From NCBI GenBank assembly GCA_914767715.1, contig OU612068.1, positions 30,688,001 to 30,752,000 on the forward strand: 64,000 nucleotides of DNA, in the 5' to 3' direction. This document shows, one piece after another, positions 36,601 through 48,600 of the stretch. The notes below the pieces were generated by a model, which made no database searches, was not told the DNA's origin, and saw nothing but the letters and a program-made list of their open reading frames with translations. The DNA comes from Membranipora membranacea. Its lineage: Eukaryota > Bryozoa > Gymnolaemata > Cheilostomatida > Membraniporidae. The number at the start of each line of letters is the position of its first letter. Within the stretch, counting starts at the first letter, position 1. A program made the position numbers and the translations under genes.

Positions 36601-39600
36601 AGTGCTCAGCTACTCTTTACTGGAATACCAACAGATAGAAGCAGATGGCAATAAGTGTGATGATCTTGAAGTTTATCTTTTTCCCGTTGACCATTACACA
36701 CAGCTGATTGAACAGGATCCATCAAATATACCAGTAGGTGAACTATTATTAGCATAAATGATAAACAAAGTTGAATGATTTGTTAAAAAAATCTTAACAT
36801 TATTATATTGCCTTTTCTCCCAAAGAAGTGACCTGACAATGACTTTACTCCCCTCAATATTTTTAATCAGATGGTAAATGTATAGCAATGTCATTCATTA
36901 CATTGTATTCACAATGGCAGCAGTAGTATCCTTTGTGCGTTAGGTTTTGCTTTTACTTGTACTTTGTTTACAATTCCATTATGAAATTTTAGACGGACCT
37001 AAAAAATATGCCAGTTTTGTGGATGATGGCAAACGAATCTACACAAGAAAACGATATTGCTGCTTTGGATGTCCCAGAACTGCATGCTAAGCCAAAGGTA
37101 AAGATATAGTGATAAGGAGAATGAGAATGTCCAACAGAAATCACTCAGTTGGCCATTGTTTAATCATCAACATTGTAGTTTGACTAGCCCAATTGATCTA
37201 GTAGCTATTGTTTGTCTCGGTGAAACAAATTTTGTCATTTGGAGTATATAAATTGGAATGCGTCTGACTGCATCTGTCTATTCTTTGTGGCCTAATCCTT
37301 GCTATGGCGTCCTACAAAATCCCTCCTCCTTTTGATCTTGCATTATCCATCATGCTCGGTGTAAATGTATAAAGAGAGTGAATATCTCTCTCAGGTCGTA
37401 TTGTCCGCCGTCGTCTGTATTTGCCCTGCCCCTCCAAAACAAAGGCTTAGAAAACACAACTACTAAATGAAATTATCAAAGGTTTATACGTTTTATATGA
37501 TTTTCCAGATTATCATCATTATGGTTGAATCTAGTCACACTAAGTCAGTGGATCTTATACCTCCTGGCCCAGATTTTACGATTATTATCGTCAAAAAAGA
37601 TGTCAGCTGTGCTACAGGGTAAGTGCCAAGCTTCTTCCTTCAGCTCATCCGATAGTGCAAACAATCATTACTAAGACCAGCTGATCAAGTGAGATATCGG
37701 AATGGGACTGAAAAAGATGTCATAAACCGACTTAAAAATTAAGGCATCCGAATCACCTCATGTTGTTGTGTCAAATTAGGTTCACTGAGACCATTTACCA
37801 ATATTAAGTCAATTGGCAGGTTGTCAGTCCCCAAGTTATGGACATCTACTGCTGACTATTAAAGTTACTGCTTAATGTCCCAACATCATGTGTTCTACAA
37901 TTCTCAAAACAGAGCTTTCCTACCATGTAGATCAATTTCTCTCTGTGATATAGTCAGTTTGAACCATCCAAATGTTTAATAGTTGCCATCTTTTTGGAAA
38001 ACGGATCATTTGTGGCAGGAGATCTACGTATGTTACAGCCATAGGCTATATTATTCCCAATGCATGATTGTAATTTTCCACACACATCGGTGAACAAGGA
38101 TATGAAGATATTCACCCATTATCAATTATCTTTATCTTTTGAACAGTTTTGGGCAACACAGTACCTGGTATGGCTTTCTTCACTCACATATTGCCAGAGA
38201 CGACCTGACACAAACTATAGACAATCTGCGTATTGCACCAGGTGTATTCAATGTATCGGTCCGCACTAGCTTCAGTAAACATCTGGTGCATGATGGGAAG
38301 CAATTATCTTTGCACAGAAGACCACAGACTAACACGAACCTTGTAACAGGAAACCAGATAAAAAGAGGGAAAGCATTGATAGTCTGTTACACTAGAGCGA
38401 AAGGCTGCAAAGACAGAGTTAATTATAAAACGCAGCTGGACAACATATTGTTAGTACTGGAAGAACAATTCGGGTTGAAGGTAAGATGAATACAAAGAAA
38501 ATATGGGTAGAAAGTCCATCAAGTAGTTGGACCATCAAGCACTGTTTACCTCTTTGTCATATCCAAAACCATGAATGATCAGATCCGAATACCGAAACCA
38601 GGATGAATAAAGGAGAACACAAAATCACTATGGTTCCATGCTTCGAATTTGTGGTTCACTTCAATTTCGATTTATGAATTCTAACCATTCCCATGTTGGA
38701 AAAACATGAAAAGAATCTGCCGCAGCTTGGACTTATACCCCGGCGGCGTTAATGCCCTCAGAAGTCATTGTGTACAAGCGCGCTAACCATTCAGCCACGC
38801 CGCCAATTAGGGATTGTTCGATTCTACATGGTGTGTGTATTCGCGTCCAAAAAGTCATTCGTCACAATCGGAATTTGACTTTAATGCCGTTTCCATGGGG
38901 CGATTACTCCCGAAATCCTTACGAAATCGCAACATGGGATCATAGTGATTGAAAGTTAGAGAGGAGTGTTGCAGAAAAAGTCTCATTATGTTTGCCTGTT
39001 CTATAGACAGAAGTTGTGCTTGATCCAAGGAGATGGGAAGTTCTCAATAAAATTTCTGCTATGGCAACAGACACAAGCAGGGACATTGGTATTGCGGCAT
39101 TGGCAATAATGGCTCACGGTGATATGAAGGGTGATATAGTGGATGTTAATGGTGATTGTCTCTCTCTGCAAGACCTGCTTGATGATATGCGAGCAGCTTT
39201 CCCACACAACCCAAAGGTGAGGTTCAGACCAGCAATATCTCAATACAAATTATATATCTCTTTGTTTGCCAGATCCAAACTAGATACAATGCATAAAAAC
39301 AGATTGATGTGTGTTCGAAGCTCCCACCAGACCTGGTTTGGTTAGAGAAAACTAGAGGGTCTTTGGAGCCGGTAGTACATCTGCGCCACTTTCATCGAAG
39401 ATTTGTATGCATTTCAAACCAAGCAAAAAATTTAATAAAACAAGGCAGTTTTCCTAATCAATGGACTATCATTATGACTATAATAAATAATAGGTTAATC
39501 CATAAATATATCTATTTATGTTTATGGGAAAAACATTCCTAGTAGTGCAGTGCAACGATTTAGAACCTTTTTTTTGATTTTTTCTTGGTTTATTAATTTG

Positions 39601-42600
39601 AAAAATTCACCTTCAATTAGAGATTTTTCCCAATTTGATCTAGCACTTTTGAAGTGCTGAAGATGCTGTGAGAGCAGTAAATAATTACAACTATTTATGT
39701 AAATGATCATCACCGAAAAAGCAAAGGCATCTACTTGCCGCTTTCACCTTGTCTCATTGCAAAAAAATTTATTTCAGCTAGTACTACTCTCATACTGTCG
39801 GGGAGAAGTGATGACAGACTGTGACCTGACATACAATAGCTTTGAAAGTACAGAGCTTGTCAAAATAGTGGAGTCTCCAGAATTGATAGACGTTGTGAGA
39901 CGGAGACCTCAGAGAAGACATTTACCCTCTACCAAACCTGTTGGTATATCTGTTGATTCATACGTTTTCTTCACCACCCTTGCACATTGCAAGTAAGTCA
40001 TTTGCTCTAGATCAGAAATTAGTAGTTGTGTTTTACACTTTGCTTCCTGAAAATGCTCTTTTGTTGTCAAATCATACAACTAGCACCTCAACCGGAATGC
40101 AGTAGCCTATGAATTTGCTTGCTTGTTATTCAACCGTCGTTGGCTTATTACAATACTGATATGCGAGTGAAGAAGTGTACGTTGCATCACTTGGAACCTG
40201 GGCTATGATGAACATGCTTCAATACTTCCCTCATAAAGCGTCAGAGGTCGTGTCACACTACGACTATAGCCTGATTTGTTTGTTTCATCATATAAGGTCC
40301 CCCGAGGAGAACTGCGCCTTTGGTGTGATGAATAGCTATTTGCACGATGTCTACAGACTAAGCTGCCAACAGCAAAATCAAAACACAAGAAATCCCCGTG
40401 AGCTGCAAAATGATCAACAAAATATTTTGCCTTATGTGGAGCTGAGAACAATTTTAACAGATGTAGCAGGGCTAACTCGACACAAGTCGAAGTTCACAAT
40501 ATATCCAACATACCAGTTTTCACTTAATGGAGAAAGTCGACCTGTAGTAATTGATGTTTTACCAAGGACTAATCGGGATAATCCTCTTACCAATGACTAG
40601 TTTCAACTGGCTTAAGTACTAACTGATACTACAATTTCATTCATTCTGCAGAGAATTTCCATGTACAATTTAATTACGAAACCAGCTGCTAGCTGCAGAT
40701 CTAACGATATGCAGCTAGCTTGAATCAACAAGCGGCCGTAGGCTATTTAGCTTTCAGCTAATCCTTGAATGTGATTATATTTTTCGTCTATTTTTCTCCA
40801 CAATAACTAATTATAGTCAGTTGCATGTGGCACATCCTTGCTATCAGGTGTGGCAGCTCACATTTATATATCTAAAAGAATGGTTTTCACCTAATTTATA
40901 ATGAGGTAAATATGTATGTTGTATTAGTATCATTACTTTGATACGTATTTGCTTTGATTGCATTTCTTGCATTGTTCTTAGCTGTTCATTCCCATGTATT
41001 TCTTGTCATTCAAACCAATGTTGTCCCTCTTTCTAATAAACCGTTACATTTTTGCTTTCAGTCTTACAAACTGTGAATAAATACATACAAACATTACCTC
41101 ACTCCAAATTACTACCCGTGGCTGCAGCTACAACATCCAACATTTCATTTCAATTTAGCTGAGCTTAAAACGTTTGATGTGGGCATTTTGGATGATCATT
41201 TGTGAAAGTTCAATTTGTAACTTTCTTGCATGAAAATGTGAATATTTGCAGACTTTTCTATCGCAACACCAAGTTTGTTTTTAAATCACTGATGATTATA
41301 TGTTTAATCTTTGTGACGAATTCTTGCCTACATAGGCAAATTTTAACTGGTCACTTTTCATCCAGTTTGGTTACACTGAATCTCTGTGTAAATAATGTTC
41401 ATTTACAAACAACTAATTTATTTGGTATCTACCATAATTCATACCTTTATTAGAGAATTTAGCCCTCCATTTCCTGATCTCTTTGTTGTCTTTGTACCAT
41501 TTGACAGAAGGCTTAGGATCTCCTTCCACAATAAACGTCAAACACATGTCACCGCCCTCTGTTAAAAATTTTCATCTTTGAATTCACAAAACCAAGGAGT
41601 CACTTTGCAAAAGCCCATGTTGGATATCTACATTTTGAGCTAACAGCTAAACAGCCTCAGACTAGGAGGTCATTAATAGACAAAGAAGTTCAACAACTAA
41701 ATATAAAAGTACAAGCTGATGTCATATGATTCGTTGACCATTTCATTTCTCTTCCACATATCTTGCAATATCTTTGCCAGTACTTACTGACAGCGGTGAA
41801 TGTCGGATACTTACTGACAGCTGTGAATGTCGGGTACTTACTGACAGCATTGAATGTCGGGTACTTACTGACAGCGGTGAGTGTCGGGTACTTACAGACA
41901 GCGGTGAGTGTCGGGTACTTACTGACAGCGGTGAGTGTCGGGTACTTACTGACTGCAGTGAGTGTCGGGTACTTACTGACTGCGGTGAATGTCGGGTACT
42001 TACTGACAGCGGTGAGTATCAGGTACTTACTGACTGCGGTGAGTGTCGGGTACTTACTGACTGCGGTGAGTGTCGGGTACTTACTGACTGCGGTGAGTGT
42101 CGGCTCTAGTGCTTTAGTAAAGTGAGGTTTGAGTGACTCTTTGTCCACAGCTGGTGGAGAAGGAGATTTCTTCTTTTCTGGTTTCTTCTCCTCTACTGGT
42201 TTCTTCTCTTGCTCTGCCTCCTCCTGAGACTGGATGTTGTTCTCCTTAATCTCAGCAGGTTTCTCGCTGCCTGATCTCATATCACCTTCAGATTCGACAG
42301 CAGTGAAGTAGGCAGAGCCATCAGTCTCAGCTGCTGTCATATACATGTCTGTCTCTGTGGAATTTATAGTATAAATATAATAGATGTGCATGTCTGAATG
42401 AGTGCTGGACTATGTGAGATATATAATGATAATAACCATCACCAGTGTCACTGTCTTAAAAGGGATGTGTGGAAGAATAGCCAAAATAGCTTCATTTGCG
42501 GCTACTCCATAGACTTAATAATATTATTATTAAGTCTATGGGCTATTCATGTTGTCATTTGTTTTTTGGGAGATATCAGTGTTTTGCACCTTTACAAGGT

Positions 42601-45600
42601 TGGGTTAGACAGAAGTTCTGGTTGAACTTGTGAGTGATTTTAGGACAGGTGACGTCATGTTATTAAGTGCTCAAGAGAGCGGAGTGGTATATTGGTACCT
42701 GTACCTGTGTGGTATATTGTTACCTGTACCTGTGTGGTATGCTGACATATATGCAGCACTGTCATCTGCTGACAGGTTACTAACCACAACAGGGTCAGCA
42801 TAATGCATAAAATGTCGCGCTTCACCTGAACACAGTAAATCAATAAAAATTTAACAAATAATTTAGCAAACAATTTAGCAAATAAAAAACCAATATCATC
42901 AAATTTTCTAGTAAAACAGCTCATGATACAATAACATGCTCTTCTGTGTTAGTAGAGTGTATGTAAACGACCAAATGTAGAATGTAACTTGTAGCTAATT
43001 TAAGTGCTCAAAGTGTGCCCTGGTTGATGATAGCCAAACTCCATTATCAACCACTTCTCACCAAGAAAGGGACGAAATGCCACATCAGCAGCCCGAGCAG
43101 AGTTTGAGCACTTAACTCTAATTTGTAGCAAATTGATCAGTAGAGTGTATACCAATAATTGACAATGCATTGTGGGATCTAGTAAATATGTTCTGCCTCA
43201 TGCAGATGTGATGTCGGTGATTAGATTATTTACCTCTCACATCATAGTCAACACGGTTAAATGACTGGTGATTTATCAGCGTAGTATGATCTAAAAAGCG
43301 GGTCGAGGTAAAAACAAAGGCATACCAGGAAGAGGGACTGGTGGCGGTGGTGGTGGTGGTACTGTCTATAAGGAGAAACACCCTATACTTGAACTAAGTA
43401 TAAATATTTCATTACAAGAAATAAGCAGATTGCAGAGGGAATCACCAAAACTCTTTTCTGTCTATTCGAGTGTGTAAAAATCCATTTATGGTTAATTTTT
43501 CTAAATCCAAACTGTTTGTGCAGAAATCTTCTGAGGAAGGGGTAGTGGTACGCCCAGTGGAGTTTACTTTACACACTTACCAGTGCCTGTGGCAGGAGAT
43601 GTTATATCTGAGGAGGATTTCTTCTTTTGAGGCTCTTCAGGGAGCACAGTTTTTTTCTTTGTAGGAGGAGATGATGTCTCCTGAGTTTGCCTCTTTTTGA
43701 TCAAAGCTTTACGCTCATTATCACTTATCTTAAAATCGGATATACCTGTAAAATAAAATAAATATCATCAATATTCTAAATATATGCGTATATACTTTTA
43801 GGCAATATACACTTTACACTGACCACACAAATCTTCCAAATATTATTACAACAAAATCCAATGTCCTAACGGCACCCACAATTAAGTGCCTCGCTTCAGC
43901 TGTATATGGTGTCATGTCTAAGTTTATTATTAAGTCTATGGTAAAAGTCAAATTTGTGGCAGACAAATTATATGTTCAGCTAATAGGAGAAGCCCTCTCA
44001 TGGTGATTCAGATGAGGCTTGAACTTTCCATCCACCAAATAGTTTAGAAATATCATCCAAGAGAGACCTGACTTTTCACATGTACCACTACCCTAGTCAA
44101 AGAGTAACCATTACTGTTTGCTTCAATCATGACAAATATTACAGATCACAGATCACAGGTGAATCAGCAATCAGCTGACTTATTTGAATAAAGTAGAGTA
44201 GATTAACAAACCAGCTTGAAGCATAGCATCAGTGACGTCGCGTATCCAGGCATCTTTGGAGTACTCATTCTTACACTGGATGACATACTGCTCGACATCA
44301 CCAGTATCTGAGGTGTAGAATATCTCAAACCTTCGATCTTTGTCTCCGAGTTTACTCGAGTAACAGTAAACCTTCACTCCCTTCAGCTGTAAACACACAT
44401 TATCAGTATGTTACAGCCTTACTGTGATGGTGTTTGATGAGATGGTAATGGATAGAAGAAAAATACGAAGAAATGTAGCAGACAAGGCATGATGAGTCCC
44501 TGCATCGAATGTGCTGGGCTGCCACAACAGCAGCTGTCCCATAGCTGCATCTAGGTTATTTTTTCCATCTCAAATGATGTGCAATCAATAAATATAAAAT
44601 AATATAGTAATTCTGTACCTACCTGGCATGTATTTTTATATTCATACTCCTCCACATTACCAGATTTACTGGGTTTAGTCATAACAAGCTGAGTAGGGAA
44701 CATGAACACGTGTCGCGTCTTATCTTTACCATCCACAGCTTCATTATCCCACATAGTTATAGCATCCTGTAAACAGAGAATTTAAAGTCAGATAGTCAAT
44801 CAGGGAAAAACTATCCGTTAACCAATTTTCTTCCAATGAAACAGTGAACACTATAATTATTTTTGATAACAGCGAGGGAGAAAAGATCATGAGTTGTAGA
44901 TAGTCACTTGATTTCCACCACATTCACTATAAACAGTGTCAATCTATGTTTTAATGCATATGTAATACATATAATAACATCCAGGTCATCAATTATCCAT
45001 AACCATCTTTGTGACTACTTATTTTTGGGTATCCCGTAACAAATTTCAACGAAAGAGTTTTACAATCGAAACAAAGTTCATGCATATATTTATATATCCA
45101 TTGAGAGTTGTCTATTCAACATCAGAGAGGAGACAACTTTCTGTAAATGATGAACAGTCACAAGAGAATCTGGATTGTTATCAATACTAATAGATCACAT
45201 CACGTAAGCTTACATGTCTCAGAACATGTCCGAGTGATTTCATATCATCGGGAGCAGAGAATATATTATTTAGTATTTGCTGATCTTCTATAGCTTTGAT
45301 GACAGACATAAGTAGGTTCAGTGTTCTCTCTAGTTTACTACAGTCCTCTCCAGCTCGAGTCGTATAACGGATAAAATCCTACAGAAAATAACTGAGTGAC
45401 AGACGAGTGAATTCACTTTAAAGTTCAGTTTCGACGTGGTAAACCATCAGTGTGCTCAGAAGGAGAACCTGATTGTGTGGTTAAATAATTCAGAGACAAT
45501 CAAATTATTTGCAACGATAGGAAATGTTGTCTCTACTTTCCAGCTTTTGTCATTTAAACTGATGGACGATGAATCGACGTTGTTGTGCTGCGCTATCATA

Positions 45601-48600
45601 TTATATATACATATATTATAATCAAGTTTTATTATACTTTTGTATATATATGAGGTTGACAGTAATACCTTGAGAAGTGATTCGTATCTCTTGAGTTGGT
45701 TGATTGGTTTTGTGAAATACTGAAGCTTGCTTTGTCTGTTCTCATCAGGTTCTGAATCAGCCTAACAATTTCAACAATAAGCACAAAATAAGGTGATGTT
45801 TAATGTGTTACAATATAAAATATTGTATTGATCAGAAAAAAACAAAAAAAGCTGAGTCTCCAACCAGACCTAGACAAGTCGGTTAACAAAATGTGATTAT
45901 TGCATCAGAACAGAACAGTTCAGAAAGCTTTCAGGAAATATCAGCCACATATTAGCAGCAGCAGAATTGTGATAACGACTTGTCATGCGTATTACACATC
46001 ACAGAGCAATGAAGGAGCCATAATATTATTACCTTGGGGTCATCCTACAAACATGGATCGGTATTTTCACAATGAGAACAGAAATCAGATCAAAATTTAT
46101 GTCAGATAAATAGGAGAACAACACTGAGACAGAACACTTTTTGATAAAAAGTAAAGCATATTGTGAAAACATCATCATTACTATTACAGTGTACTTAAAA
46201 GTTTTTTTAAAAGTTTGACAAAGTATTTTGAGGGTTTATTTTTAACTTGACATACATACCACATCAGTGACAATTCGATGGCTGCAGTAGGTTACATACG
46301 CTCCAAACCAATCACTCTGTAACAAGTAATACTGACCTACATCACGACTTACATACACATGCAATAGCTTATAGATAGAGAGGTTTGCAAAGACATCAAC
46401 AGGGACTGACAACTTCACAGTCATATTCATGAATCTAATAGATTCGCAATCTGGGCGAGGGGATTTTATCTGGTTACTAACTGGCTATAGAGTGAGGTAA
46501 ATGTCATTTTATACTTTGTTAATCTTCATATGTCTTAATAAATATCAGCTGTTAAATTTAAATGCGAAAGATGAAGAAATACATAATAACCAACCCATTT
46601 CATGAACATATCAGCCACTTCCGTTGGATCATCAAGGCAGTTAGTGAGGTCGGGTAAGAAGAGACCTCTGTGAAATTCAGCCAACTCTTTTAGTTCTGAA
46701 GCTACACTAGCTACATTTTTGAATTTCTTTGGATCTTCAGCTTCTAGCTTGTCTATGAGCTCTGTGAGATCGTTGATGTAATCTCTCTCAGCCTCAACCA
46801 GTTCTCCCAGTGCATATCTAAGTAAGAAAATAATGTTAACTGTGGAAGTCAGCGGATAATATAGTAATAAAGGGCTGCCAGAGTAACAATGAAAGCACTG
46901 ACATAGCAAAGGTTTGCAAGTTGTTGTTAATTTGTCAATTAGGCACGCAACTTGAAACTCTTTGTTATAAATGCAACATTGTTGATTGTCATTTATCTTA
47001 GAAGACAAGGCATCTGTATGACCAAGAGGTTGAATTAAAAAGGGGCAATAACCACAACGTGAAATTTCTAATAAGATAATAAAAAGAAGAAAACTGCAAC
47101 AGCTAAAATGAAATATCAGATGTGAGGTTTGATGATCAGACTCAAAGGGCATCCCCCACCTGGTAGATAAATATCAGAGGGGCAGTGCCAGGTCATTATC
47201 AGCCGAGCTCTCAGAGTAGAACTTAGTAAACAATAACTGATTTATTTAACACATGATGTGAACTATGGAGTAAGTAGAGAATAATACTGACATGGAAAGT
47301 GACCTGATCAATCCTAGATCATTACCTGTAAATAATTCCAAATCAGTCAGAGACAGATTTCTACCCTAATAATCATTACTGTCAGAAAATCAACAGCAAC
47401 CATGTCAGTGTGGGAGGATAAATCAAATCGGCATTCCTCCTCTCAATAATACCCCATGTTTTCATAAACAGCCTGTTTTGCTGCCAGATTCACATGATCA
47501 ACGTGATGACAGGCAAATAAGTTTGAACTCCTTACCAACAGAAACAGCCATAAGATAAATTATTCATTTTTGGAAAAAGTGCTCAATAAAATATTATATA
47601 CTTAATATTGATCTATGCTGTTGCAGTTTTTTTTAAATTTTCACCAAATGTGACTAAATGATTGGAATATCAATACAATGAAAATTTAATACTGACTTGC
47701 GTTTGACCTTAGCCTCCGCCGGCTTGTTGGTGATCTGTATGATGTCATCTCTGAAGACTTCACGAGTAGTTCTTCTATCTACGAGACCTCCACCATCCTT
47801 CTCCTCCAGATAACTAGCAGGCATCCACCCTGTACGGCTAGGATTGACCTGTTCAACAAAATACTCATCACAAGGGGATATATCAGATCCTTTTAATCTT
47901 GTACTTGCAGTGAAATTTTCAGGGAAAAACGTTGCATAGCTGAAAGTGTAAATTTCCTCACAGTTTTTATACCATACAACTATCCTGTGGAAGTCAAAGT
48001 TATTATTTTTATGTAAAATGTTATGCTTATGTTAATCACTAGATAGTTAGTAATAACATCGCCGTGGGAGGTGATGATGTTCATAAGACAGGGACACGAC
48101 ACTGGAATCGATGCCCTTACCTTGGTAGGTTTAGTTCTGACGAGCCACATGGTCGGGTTTGACTGATCTAACACTTCTAAGAACTGTCCTTCATACACTT
48201 TGATCTCAGCAGATTCATAGTCAGCTACAGCTACATACACTGGGTTAGCAGTCTGAAAGAAATACCATAATGAGTCAGATATAAAATTCAAGAATTGGTG
48301 CTCAATGTTGAAACAACTATACTGTCTAGCGAAGGCCTCCTGTTTTCAACAAGATACACCAGTTTCATATGGTAGCTGTCTACACACAGACTCGATCACT
48401 ATGATTACTTTGTCATGTTAACCATATTGCAACATGTAGAAATTATCCATTATGATATTTTCACGCCTAGAATACGTCATGATAGAAATTCTCTAAGAAA
48501 AAGTACTGTACAATTGGTTGCATGGAACTTGTCCTGACCCAACACAGACTCACTCAAAATAGAACACTAAGTTTAATGCTGTATTTGGTCAGGCCAATTA

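Noticed and set aside
41781-42104. CRISPR-like direct repeats
   Set aside because: Units are contiguous with no spacers, and the context is a spliced animal gene.
41763-42125. Plus-strand open frames across the 27-bp array
   Set aside because: They are shadows of a stop-free repeat. The minus-strand frame is the one continuous with an Ig-coding exon.
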